This document shows positions 7,499 to 15,902 of a DNA stretch of 28,366 bases, piece by piece (the stretch's first letter is position 1; each line of letters starts with the position of its first letter). A program made the translations under genes and the position numbers. Source of the DNA: JANJTY01 sp038257155. GTDB lineage: Bacteria; Pseudomonadota; Gammaproteobacteria; Xanthomonadales; Xanthomonadaceae. The stretch spans positions 1 through 28,366 of the forward strand of contig JBBSJP010000057.1 in NCBI GenBank assembly GCA_038257155.1, in the 5' to 3' direction. The notes beneath the pieces were generated by a model. The model searched no databases. It worked only from the letters and a program-made list of their open reading frames with translations, and was not told where the DNA came from.

Positions 7499-9403
7499 CT
7501 ACGATTGCGCCGCCCGAGCCACCTGCGGCAGCTTCGGCCAGCGTTTCAGCACTGCCGCCTTGATGCCGGTAGCATCCAGGCCGACCGAGGCCAGCATCTG
7601 CTCGCGACTCATGTGTTCCAGCCAGGCATCCGGCAGGCCGAGCTGCAAGATCGGCATCACGATAGCTTGCGCGGCGAGGAATTCGGCTACCGCACTGCCC
7701 GCGCCGCCGGCGATGGCATTGTCTTCCAGCGTGACGAAGGCGCTGTGGCTGCGCGCCAGTTCCAGCAGCAGGGCTTCGTCCAGCGGCTTGATGAAGCGCA
7801 TGTTGACGCAACTGGCGTCGATCTCTTCTGCGGCGGCCTCGGCAGCGGGAACCATCGCGCCGAAGGCCAGCAGGGCGATGCCGCTGCCGCCACGGCGGCG
7901 CAGTTCGGCCTTGCCGATCGGCAAGGTATCGAGGTCGGCCGGCAAGGCGACGCCCGGGCCGCTGCCACGCGGATACCGAACCGCAGCGGGTCCGGCATGG
8001 CGCAGGCCGGTGCTCAGCATGCGGCGGCATTCGGCCTCGTCGGCCGGCGCCATCACCACCATGTTGGGAATACAGCGCAGGAAGGAGAGGTCAAAACTGC
8101 CTGCGTGGGTAGCGCCGTCCGGCCCGACAACGCCACCGCGATCAATCGCGAACAAAACATCCAGATTCTGCAGGGCGACGTCGTGGATCAACTGATCGTA
8201 GCCGCGCTGCAGGAAGCTTGAGTAGATCGCCACCACCGGCTTGGCACCTGCGCAGGCCATGCCGGCGGCCAGCGTCACCGCGTGCTGCTCGGCAATCGCC
8301 ACGTCGAAGTAACGCTCCGGATACTCCTGGCTGAAGCGCACCATGCCCGAGCCCTCGCGCATCGCCGGCGTGATGGCCAGCAGGCGCGGCTCGGCCGCCG
8401 CCATGTCGCACAGCCAGTCGCCGAACACCTGGGTGTAGGTCGGCTTGACCGGGCCGGGCTTCTTCACAACGCCAACGCTGGGATCGAAGGGGCCGACCGC
8501 GTGGTATTCGATCTGGTCGCCCTCGGCACGTTCGTAGCCCTTGCCCTTGGTGGTGATGACATGCAGCAGTTGCGGGCCCTGCAATCCTTTCAAGGTATGC
8601 AGGGCATGCAGCAGCGCCGGTATGTCGTGACCGTCGATCGGGCCGGTGTAGTGGAAGCCCATTTCCTCGAACAGGGTGGACGGCACGAACATGCCCTTCC
8701 AGTGTTCTTCCCAGCGCCGCACGAAGCGCGCCGCAGAGGTCTTCTTGCCGAGCAGGCGCTTGCCGCCCTCACGCACCGCATTCAGGGCACGGCTGGCCGT
8801 CAGCCGGCCAAACATCTTGGTCAGCCCGCCAACGTTTTCGGAAATCGACATGCGGTTGTCGTTGAGGATCACCAGCAGGTTCGGCTGGGGTTCCATGCCG
8901 CCCGCGTGGTTGAGCGCCTCATAGGCCATGCCGGCAGTCATTGCGCCGTCGCCGATCACCGCCACCACACGGTGCGGATCGCCGCTGCGCGCCAGTGCCA
9001 CCGCCATGCCCAGCGCGGCAGAAATCGAGGTGGACGAGTGGCCAACGCCAAACGTATCGAACGGGCTTTCCTCGCGGCGCGGAAACGGCGCGATGCCATC
9101 CTTCTGCTTCACCGTGTGGATCTGGTCACGACGGCCGCACAGGATCTTGTGCGGATAACACTGATGGCCGACATCCCAGACAATTCGGTCATCCGGTGTT
9201 TCGTAGAGATAGTGCAGCGCGACGGTCAACTCGATCACGCCAAGCCCGGCCCCGAAGTGGCCACCGGACTGGGCTACCTGTTCGATCAGGTACGCACGCA
9301 GCTCCTGCGCAATGGCAGGCAGCTCGGCTTCGGGAAACTGGCGCAGGTCGGCGGGAACGGAAATCCTCGCCAGCCGCGGGTAGCGCTGGGAATCGATACT
9401 CAT
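7499..9403 (-). CDS. dxs: 1-deoxy-D-xylulose-5-phosphate synthase
   Basis: Condenses pyruvate and glyceraldehyde 3-phosphate, with thiamine diphosphate, to 1-deoxy-D-xylulose 5-phosphate, the first step of the MEP isoprenoid pathway (also feeding thiamine and pyridoxal). The 634 residues fit the family. Visible motifs are GGHFGAGLGVIELTVALH with His 49, WDVGHQ at residues 76-81, the diphosphate-binding GDGAMTAGMAYEALN from residue 151, ILNDNRMSISENVGGL, the AEQHAVT transketolase motif and DGATHAGSFD. The start MSIDSQRYPRL (9403) is chosen because upstream in-frame residues look non-coding; no strong Shine-Dalgarno is visible. The usual upstream partners ispA and xseB are absent. Part of its 3' end is duplicated in decayed form at 5605-5852. 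Confidence 0.96.
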   Translation of the reverse strand: MSIDSQRYPRLARISVPADLRQFPEAELPAIAQELRAYLIEQVAQSGGHFGAGLGVIELTVALHYLYETPDDRIVWDVGHQCYPHKILCGRRDQIHTVKQKDGIAPFPRREESPFDTFGVGHSSTSISAALGMAVALARSGDPHRVVAVIGDGAMTAGMAYEALNHAGGMEPQPNLLVILNDNRMSISENVGGLTKMFGRLTASRALNAVREGGKRLLGKKTSAARFVRRWEEHWKGMFVPSTLFEEMGFHYTGPIDGHDIPALLHALHTLKGLQGPQLLHVITTKGKGYERAEGDQIEYHAVGPFDPSVGVVKKPGPVKPTYTQVFGDWLCDMAAAEPRLLAITPAMREGSGMVRFSQEYPERYFDVAIAEQHAVTLAAGMACAGAKPVVAIYSSFLQRGYDQLIHDVALQNLDVLFAIDRGGVVGPDGATHAGSFDLSFLRCIPNMVVMAPADEAECRRMLSTGLRHAGPAAVRYPRGSGPGVALPADLDTLPIGKAELRRRGGSGIALLAFGAMVPAAEAAAEEIDASCVNMRFIKPLDEALLLELARSHSAFVTLEDNAIAGGAGSAVAEFLAAQAIVMPILQLGLPDAWLEHMSREQMLASVGLDATGIKAAVLKRWPKLPQVARAAQS

Positions 9404-9912
9404 GGGTACGATTATCGTTCGACTTGGCACTGCGAGCCAGTGAAGCAGGTCGAAATGGCGCAATTCGGGCAGGTGGACGATAGAATTCGGACAGATCAGG
9501 GGTCTCAAGGGCGATTCGCGCGGCCTACCGCTGGCCGTCGCCCAGCGGGCATCGAGACGGACAACGTTGCCCCCGCTCCGTCCTGCCTGCAGGTGCGCGA
9601 CTGGGGCAGCCGAATGGTTCGCTTCCCGCAGCACCTGCCGCCTGCGTGGCAGAAAACGGGCATTGCCGAGTCACTTCGAGAACACTGGCAAAGATGCACA
9701 GCAGAAAAGATGCGCAGCAGACCTGTGACATCAGATTGAGTCAGACCCGCACTCGCGCTGTTTGGCTCCCACCCGCGAAGGTCTCTGAACACGTCCATCC
9801 GGACCCTTCGTCGGACTCAGGACGAGCCTGTCAACCCGCATCGGTTAACTTCGCCAGGTCAATGGCTTGCGCGATGAGCCCGAGGGCCGCCTCGCGACTC
9901 TTTCGGAAGGGT
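9404..9912. other. Intergenic region, no confident gene
   Basis: About 509 bases between the start of dxs and the end of the receiver-like gene, both on the minus strand. It should contain the dxs promoter. I find no gene with family resemblance. On the minus strand, immediately past the stop at 9913 but in another frame, a short coding-like stretch (KSREAALGLIAQAIDLA) runs to a stop at 9831; see findings. Confidence 0.5.
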
Positions 9913-10995
9913 TTACTTCTGCCCGCGAAACCGCCCGAACAGCCCGCCTTTGGCCGCGGCATTCGGATCAACCGGTGCCGGCGGCACTTCCATATCAGCC
10001 ATGCCGGTAAAGAGGTTGGCGTTGACGAAGTCGGTGACCTCGGCCAGCGGCACACCGGCGCCTTCGGCAATCTCGGTGAGCAGCTGCGGACCCTTCATCA
10101 TCACCGTGGCGATACGGAAGTGCTTGGGATACTCACGCTCGATCTGCGGCCACTTGCTGAGCTTGAACTTGAGGTTCTGGTCGTAACCCTCGGCAATCTG
10201 TCCCTCGCCGGCGAACAGTCCGCACAGCCACTGCAGGCGCATGAACGGCTGCGCGCTGCCCAGTTCGGCCTTCAGCTTGTCGACTTCGCCCGAGGTGATG
10301 GCGGTCCAGTGTTCGGCGCGAATTACCCGCTTGCAGTAAGGCGCAAAGCCTTTCAGCGTGGCGGGCCCGAGGTAGGTCTGCGATTTGGGATCAAGCACCA
10401 ACAAGGGCGCGCCATCGATCGCCAGCTTGACCGGTCCCGGCAATGCGTTGCCCTGCAGGTAATCGACCAGCATGGGATCGCGCGGTGGCGGCGGCGGTGC
10501 TTCAACCACGGCGACGGGTTCGGGTGCCGGCGGCGGCTTCGGCGGCTCGGCCTTCGGGGCGGCAGCGGGCGCTTCGGCTTTCGGTTTTTCCGGCTTTGCA
10601 GCTTCGGCCTTGGGTGGCGCAACCTCTGCTGGCCGCGGTGGCGCCACAGGGGCCGGCTTGGGCGCTGCCGGCGCGGCTTTGGGGGTGATGCCCGACAACT
10701 CGCCCAGCAGGGCTGCGATACTTTCCGCTGTAGCCGGCGGCCGCAGGGTGTAGTCGGCTTCGGCATGCTCGCCCGAGGTCAGGGCGACGATTGGTCGGCC
10801 CGAGTTGTGCTCGCGCAGCCAGGTCATGTGGCCATACATGGAATCGAGGTCGATGATCAGGACATCGGCATCATTCAATGCAGCCAAGGCCCATGCGCCG
10901 TTCAGTAGGGCGTTGGCCTGTTCAAACAGGCCCTTCAGCGCGGCCTCTTCCTGACTGCCCATGCCGGTGAAACACAACGTCTTGCGCGAACTCAT
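9913..10995 (-). CDS. Receiver-like protein with Pro/Ala/Lys linker and conserved C-terminal domain
   Basis: Conserved-looking protein of 360 residues that I cannot name. Residues 1-105 resemble a response-regulator receiver fold: TLCFTGMGS at the start, ALNDADVLIIDLDSMYG at the strand-3 position and a LRPP near the usual KP motif, suggesting a degenerate or atypical receiver. Residues of roughly 105-190 form a linker of Pro, Ala, Lys and Glu. The C-terminal ~165 residues are folded, with LQWLCGLFAGEGQI and a helical region (KHFRIATVMMKGPQLLTEIAEGAGVPLAEVTDFVNA) that looks like a winged-helix or similar small helical domain. The start at 10995 (MSSRKTL) has AGGGGGA upstream. No sensor kinase is adjacent. 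A role in signalling is likely but not shown. Confidence 0.75.
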   Translation of the reverse strand: MSSRKTLCFTGMGSQEEAALKGLFEQANALLNGAWALAALNDADVLIIDLDSMYGHMTWLREHNSGRPIVALTSGEHAEADYTLRPPATAESIAALLGELSGITPKAAPAAPKPAPVAPPRPAEVAPPKAEAAKPEKPKAEAPAAAPKAEPPKPPPAPEPVAVVEAPPPPPRDPMLVDYLQGNALPGPVKLAIDGAPLLVLDPKSQTYLGPATLKGFAPYCKRVIRAEHWTAITSGEVDKLKAELGSAQPFMRLQWLCGLFAGEGQIAEGYDQNLKFKLSKWPQIEREYPKHFRIATVMMKGPQLLTEIAEGAGVPLAEVTDFVNANLFTGMADMEVPPAPVDPNAAAKGGLFGRFRGQK

Positions 10996-11129
10996 GCATT
11001 CCCCCTGGGGACGGCAGCGCAAAGGCGCGTGCCGAAAAAGCCGTCGTCAAGCCGACGGGCGGCTTGGCTAGAGTTCGAAGTGTCGAGAAATCCAGCCCTA
11101 GCGTCAACGAGCAGGGCTGTGCTGCGCCT

Positions 11130-11726
11130 TTAGAGCGGGCGGCGCTTGCGCGGCAGATGGCCCTTCAGGAATTCCATCTGGTCGGCCAGGATGTTGCGGT
11201 TCGACAGGATCAGGTGTTCCACCCAGCTCGGCCGGTAGGGCACGGCGAGCAGTGGCATGCCGGCCTGCTGCGGGGTGCGGCTGCCCTTGCGCACGTTGCA
11301 GACGATACAGGCGCTGACCACGTTCTCCCAGATGTCGCGTCCGCCGCGCGACACCGGCACCACATGATCGCGGGTCAGATGGTGGCGGGCATGCGTGCTG
11401 CCGCAATAGAGGCACAGCATGCCGTCGCGCGCGAACAGGGCGGCATTGGTGAGGGCGGGTGCGGGATCCACCGCCAGACGTGAGGCCACACCGCGCGAGG
11501 CCACGATCGGATGCAGCTGCAGGATGCTTTGCTGACCGGCGGCGCGGTTGTATCCGCCATGCACCGTGATGCAGGGCGAACCGAGCGTCCAGGCAACGGC
11601 GTCGCGGACGTACAGGCATACCGCATCCTGCCAGCTGATCCAGTCCAGGATGCGGCCGCGGGCATCGAGCGACAGCACGCGCGTTGCGTAAATCGTGGCG
11701 CTGGCAGCGGCAGCATCGGCGAACAT
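11130..11726 (-). CDS. HNH endonuclease family protein
   Basis: The 198-residue product has a C-terminal HNH module: zinc-binding pairs Cys105/Cys108 (CLYC) and Cys140/Cys143 (CIVC), with RDHVVPVSRGGRDIWENVV between them (catalytic His 121), and N143-region CNVRKGSRTP after it. This matches the HNH proteins common as single chromosomal genes in gammaproteobacteria. The N-terminal ~95 residues, with ILDWISWQDAVCLYVRDAVAWTL, form the conserved leader domain of that group. ATG 11726 has GGGAG 7 bases upstream. The gene is divergent from pip and follows no restriction-modification gene, so a general nucleic-acid processing role is more likely than restriction; the substrate is unknown. Confidence 0.88.
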   Translation of the reverse strand: MFADAAAASATIYATRVLSLDARGRILDWISWQDAVCLYVRDAVAWTLGSPCITVHGGYNRAAGQQSILQLHPIVASRGVASRLAVDPAPALTNAALFARDGMLCLYCGSTHARHHLTRDHVVPVSRGGRDIWENVVSACIVCNVRKGSRTPQQAGMPLLAVPYRPSWVEHLILSNRNILADQMEFLKGHLPRKRRPL

Positions 11727-11882
11727 GCGAACTCCCGTGAAAGAGATCCATGCCGTCCCGGAAAGCCTGCCCTGCAACCGGGCCTGCAGATCCGGATCGG
11801 TATCGCGCCGGAGCATAGCGGAAATGATCGCTCTTTGTGTGGCAGGTAGACTGGCGGTTTCCGGCTGCGGAGCGCGACGCGC

Positions 11883-12818
11883 ATGTTCCATCCCGAGATC
11901 GAGCCTTTCGACAATGGCTATCTGCAGGTTTCCGAACGCCATCGCCTGTACTTCGAACAGTGCGGCAATCCCGAGGGCAAGCCGGTTGTGCTGCTGCACG
12001 GCGGCCCCGGGGCCGGCTGCAGCCCGAAAATGCGGCGTTTTCATGATCCGCAACGCTACCGCATCATCCTTTTTGACCAGCGCGGCGCGGGTCGCAGCGC
12101 GCCACACGCCGACCTGGTCGAGAACAGCACCTGGGACCTGGTCACCGACATCGAGCGCCTGCGCCAGCATCTGTCGATCGAACGCTGGCAGGTCTTTGGT
12201 GGTTCCTGGGGCTCCACCCTCGCCCTGGCCTATGCCCAGTCCCACCCAGAGCGCGTCAGCGAACTGATCCTGCGCGGTATCTTCATGCTGCGTCGCTGGG
12301 AGCTGGAGTGGTTCTACCAGGAAGGCTGTTCTCGGCTGTTTCCCGAGGCCTGGGCCGAATACATCGCACCGATTCCCCTCGTCGAACGCACCGATTTGAT
12401 CTCGGCCTACCATCGCCGTCTGACCCACAACGACCCGGCGATTCGGCTGGACGCGGCGCGCGCCTGGGCGGTCTGGGAAGCCTCCACCAGCTTCCTGCGC
12501 CAGGATCCGGCCTTCATCGACGCGCACCGTGCCGAGGATTTCGCCCTGGCCTTTTCGCGAATTGAATCGCACTACTTCGTGAACGGCGGATTCTTCGCCG
12601 TGGAAGACCAGTTGCTGCGCGATGCGCACCGCATCGCCGAGATTCCCGGCGTGATCGTGCACGGTCGCTACGACGTGGTCTGCCCGGTGCAAAGCGCCGT
12701 CGACCTGCAGCGTGCCTGGCCCAAGGCCGAGCTTCAGATCGTGCCGGATGCCGGTCATTCGGCCTTCGAGCCGGGCAATGCCAAGGCCCTGCTGGCGGCG
12801 ACGGCGCGCTTTGCCTGA
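11883..12818 (+). CDS. pip: Proline iminopeptidase
   Basis: Alpha/beta-hydrolase that removes N-terminal proline from peptides, expected in the cytoplasm. The 311 residues are the usual family length. The oxyanion-loop HGGPGAG is at 39-45, the nucleophile elbow GGSWGS places Ser at 108, and the likely acid and base are Asp264 (HGRYD) and His292 (AGHSAFEP). DQRGAGRS and WELEWFYQEG are typical of S33 prolyl aminopeptidases. ATG 11883 gives the standard N-terminus (FHPEIEPFDNGYL). It is transcribed away from the HNH gene and towards aceE, 160 bases downstream, without evidence of co-transcription. Confidence 0.94.
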   Translation: MFHPEIEPFDNGYLQVSERHRLYFEQCGNPEGKPVVLLHGGPGAGCSPKMRRFHDPQRYRIILFDQRGAGRSAPHADLVENSTWDLVTDIERLRQHLSIERWQVFGGSWGSTLALAYAQSHPERVSELILRGIFMLRRWELEWFYQEGCSRLFPEAWAEYIAPIPLVERTDLISAYHRRLTHNDPAIRLDAARAWAVWEASTSFLRQDPAFIDAHRAEDFALAFSRIESHYFVNGGFFAVEDQLLRDAHRIAEIPGVIVHGRYDVVCPVQSAVDLQRAWPKAELQIVPDAGHSAFEPGNAKALLAATARFA

Positions 12819-12978
12819 GCCGGCCGGTCTCGCGCAATCGTATGCAGCGCGCTGCTTTCAGGCCGTGGCCAGCCGCCGATCGGCTAAACTCTGGCGTTCA
12901 GCCGCAACGTAGCGCGGCACATTCCAATAACAACAGTCACCGGCACGTCGTTCAGGGCGGACGCCGCGGAGGGAAGGC

Positions 12979-15690
12979 ATGAACTGGATCAATGACGTCC
13001 TCGATCAGGATCGCGACCCCGTCGAAACCAGCGAGTGGGTGCAGTCGCTGTCGGCGGTGATCGGCAACGACGGCCCGGAGCGCGCCCACTTCCTGCTGCA
13101 GCAGATGGTGGAGCAGACCCGCCGCGCCGGTGCCCACCTGCCCTTCTCTCCCACCACCGAATACATCAACACCATCCCGGCGCACATGGAGGCCAAGAGC
13201 CCCGGCGATGCACAGCTGGAGTGGCGCATCCGCTGCATCAACCGCTGGAATGCGATGGCGATGGTGGTGCGCGCCAACCGCAAGCCCGGCGACCTGGGTG
13301 GCCACATCGCCAGCTTCGCCTCGGCTGCGACGCTGTATGACGTCGGTTTCAACCACTTCTGGCGTGCCCCGTCGGCCGAGCATCCCGGCGACCTGATCGG
13401 CATCCAGGGCCATTCCTCGCCCGGCGTCTACGCGCGCGCCTTCCTTGAAGGCCGCCTGACGGAAAGCCAGCTCGACCACTTCCGCATGGAGGTCGACGGC
13501 AAGGGCATCAGCTCCTACCCACACCCGTGGCTGATGCCGGACTTCTGGCAGTTTCCCACCGTCTCGATGGGCCTCGGGCCGATCGCCGCGATCTACACGG
13601 CGCGCTTCTGGAAATACCTCGAAGCGCGCGGCCTGATGCCCAAGACCGACCGCAAGGTCTGGTGTTTCCTCGGCGATGGCGAGTGCGACGAGCCCGAGAG
13701 CCTCGGCGCCATTTCGGTCGCCGGACGCGAGGGGCTGGACAACCTGGTCTTCGTGATCAACTGCAACCTGCAGCGCCTCGATGGCCCGGTGCGCGGCAAT
13801 GGCAAGATCATCCAGGAGCTGGAAAGCGCCTTCCGCGGCGCCCACTGGAATGTGCTCAAGCTGGTCTGGGGCAGCTACTGGGATCCGCTGCTGGCCAAGG
13901 ATGGTTCCGGCCAGCTGCGCCGCATCATGATGGACACGGTCGACGGCGAGTACCAGAACTGCAAGGCCTTTGGCGGCGCCTACACGCGCGAGCATTTCTT
14001 CGGCAAGACGCCCGAGACGCGCGACCTGGTCGCCAACCTGTCGGACGATGACATCTACCGCCTCAACCGTGGCGGCCACGATCCGCACAAGGTCTATGCC
14101 GCCTACCATGCGGCGGTGCATACCAAGGGCATGCCGACGGTGATCCTGGCCAAGACGGTCAAGGGCTACGGCATGGGCAAGGCCGGCGAATCGCTGAACC
14201 CCACGCACCAGACCAAGAAGCTCGACGACGACGCGGTGCGCCACTTCCGTGACCGCTTCAATATCCCGGTGTCGGACGCCAAACTGCCCGAAGTTCCCTT
14301 CTATCACCCCGGCGAAGACTCGCCCGAAGCGCAGTACATCAAGGCGCGTCGTGCCGCGCTCGGCGGCCCCTTGCCGCAGCGCCGGCAGAAAGCGGATGCC
14401 AGCTTCCAGGCGCCCGCATTGGACAAGTTCGAACGCCTGCTGAAATCCAGCGGCGAGCGCGAGATCAGCACCACCATGGCCTTTGTGCAGGCACTCAACA
14501 TCGTGCTGCGCGACAAGGACATCGGCCCGCGCTGCGTGCCGATCGTGGCCGACGAAGCGCGCACCTTCGGCATGGAGGGTCTGTTCCGACAGCTCGGCAT
14601 CTACGCGCCGCAGGGTCAGAAGTACAAGCCGGTCGATGCCGACCAGCTGATGTTCTACCGTGAGGACGCCGCTGGCCAGGTGCTGGAGGAAGGCATCACC
14701 GAAGCCGGCGCGTTCTCCAGCTGGATGGCTGCGGCGACCAGCTACAGCACCAACAACCAGCCGATGCTGCCGTTCTTCATCTTCTACTCGATGTTCGGCT
14801 TCCAGCGCATCGGCGACTCGGCCTGGCAGGCCGCCGACATGCGCGCGCGCGGCTTCCTGCTCGGGGCTACCGCGGGCCGGACAACATTGAATGGCGAAGG
14901 TCTGCAGCACGAGGATGGCCACAGCCATTTGCTGGCCGGCAATATCCCGAACTGCCGACCCTACGACCCGACCTTCTCGTTCGAGGTCGCGGTGATCCTG
15001 CGCCACGGCATGCAACGCATGCTGGCCGACCAGGTCGACGAGTACTACTACCTCACCCTGATGAATGAGAACTACCCGCACCCGGATATGCCGAAGGGCG
15101 CCGAGGAAGGGATCATTCGCGGGATGTACTTGTTGCAGGGCTCCGCGCTCGGGGCTCAGGGCTCTGGCAAAGCCAAGGGCAAGAGCAAGGGGCCGTGCGT
15201 GCAGCTGCTGGGGTCGGGCACGATCCTGCGCGAGGTGATCGCCGCTGCCGAACTGCTCGACAAGGATTTCGGCGTCGGCGCCGACATCTGGAGCTGCCCG
15301 AGCTTTACCGAACTGCGCCGCGATGGCTGGGATGTCGAACGCTGGAACCGCATGCACCCGGAGGCCAAGCAGAAGCGCACGCCCTACGTCACCGAACTGT
15401 TGCAGGGCCGTCCCGGTCCGGTGATCGCGGCGACCGATTACGTACGCATGTACGCCGACCAGATCCGCGCCTTCGTGCCGGCGCCCTACACCGTGCTGGG
15501 CACCGACGGCTTCGGTCGCAGCGACACGCGCGCCAACCTGCGCCGCTTCTTCGAGGTCGACCGCTACTACATTGCACACGCCGCCATCGCAGCACTCGCT
15601 GCCGAGGGCCAGATGAATGCCAAGGACGTTGCGCGCGCGATCAAGGAGTACCGGATTGATGCAGAAAAGGCGAATCCGGTAGAAGTGTAA
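12979..15690 (+). CDS. aceE: Pyruvate dehydrogenase E1 component, homodimeric type
   Basis: Thiamine-diphosphate enzyme that decarboxylates pyruvate and passes the acetyl group to the lipoyl domain of AceF in the pyruvate dehydrogenase complex. The 903 residues compare with about 887 in E. coli. The cofactor motif GDGECDEPESLGAISVAGREGLDNLVFVINCN begins at residue 232, and the N-terminal DWLQALESV-type block is present as ETSEWVQSLSAVI. ATG 12979 has GGAGGGAAGG directly upstream, a strong ribosome site. Around residues 719-738 there is a Gly/Ser/Ala/Lys-rich low-complexity insertion before VQLLGSGTILREV. No aceF or lpd follows; the next gene is a diguanylate cyclase, so the complex genes are split. 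Confidence 0.97.
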   Translation: MNWINDVLDQDRDPVETSEWVQSLSAVIGNDGPERAHFLLQQMVEQTRRAGAHLPFSPTTEYINTIPAHMEAKSPGDAQLEWRIRCINRWNAMAMVVRANRKPGDLGGHIASFASAATLYDVGFNHFWRAPSAEHPGDLIGIQGHSSPGVYARAFLEGRLTESQLDHFRMEVDGKGISSYPHPWLMPDFWQFPTVSMGLGPIAAIYTARFWKYLEARGLMPKTDRKVWCFLGDGECDEPESLGAISVAGREGLDNLVFVINCNLQRLDGPVRGNGKIIQELESAFRGAHWNVLKLVWGSYWDPLLAKDGSGQLRRIMMDTVDGEYQNCKAFGGAYTREHFFGKTPETRDLVANLSDDDIYRLNRGGHDPHKVYAAYHAAVHTKGMPTVILAKTVKGYGMGKAGESLNPTHQTKKLDDDAVRHFRDRFNIPVSDAKLPEVPFYHPGEDSPEAQYIKARRAALGGPLPQRRQKADASFQAPALDKFERLLKSSGEREISTTMAFVQALNIVLRDKDIGPRCVPIVADEARTFGMEGLFRQLGIYAPQGQKYKPVDADQLMFYREDAAGQVLEEGITEAGAFSSWMAAATSYSTNNQPMLPFFIFYSMFGFQRIGDSAWQAADMRARGFLLGATAGRTTLNGEGLQHEDGHSHLLAGNIPNCRPYDPTFSFEVAVILRHGMQRMLADQVDEYYYLTLMNENYPHPDMPKGAEEGIIRGMYLLQGSALGAQGSGKAKGKSKGPCVQLLGSGTILREVIAAAELLDKDFGVGADIWSCPSFTELRRDGWDVERWNRMHPEAKQKRTPYVTELLQGRPGPVIAATDYVRMYADQIRAFVPAPYTVLGTDGFGRSDTRANLRRFFEVDRYYIAHAAIAALAAEGQMNAKDVARAIKEYRIDAEKANPVEV

Positions 15691-15726
15691 GGTCCACAAA
15701 CTCAGTCCACACTGCGGATCCGTCGC

Positions 15727-15744
15727 GAGCCGCCCGCGCGGCTC
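15727..15744 (+). terminator. Possible terminator hairpin after aceE
   Basis: GAGCCGC (15727-15733) and GCGGCTC (15738-15744) form a perfect 7-bp stem with a 4-base loop, 36 bases after the aceE stop. No clear T-run follows (only a short attt), so termination is plausible but not certain. Confidence 0.4.
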
Positions 15745-15902
15745 CACTCGATTTGGTTCGCTACCAGGATGATGGTGGCGCGGCAACTCGGCCGCGTCGC
15801 GCAAGGGCCTCCGTGGATACAGCACGGCAGATTGTCATCCGTGCAGTGGCAGCAGGCGTTGAGGGGTAGACTGGCGCCAGCGTGGGGAGCCAGGAAGGGG
15901 GC

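Noticed and set aside
8282..9739. 485-residue plus-strand frame opposite dxs
   Set aside because: Antisense shadow; no motif and unlikely composition.
11130..12758. 542-residue minus-strand frame covering the HNH gene and the region opposite pip
   Set aside because: Only its C-terminal 198 residues are the HNH protein. The N-terminal part is antisense to pip, and a good ribosome site marks the start at 11726.
12952..15825. 957-residue open frame opposite aceE
   Set aside because: Antisense shadow of a clearly conserved enzyme. It begins in the next intergenic region and has a His/Val/Asp/Ala-biased composition typical of such shadows.
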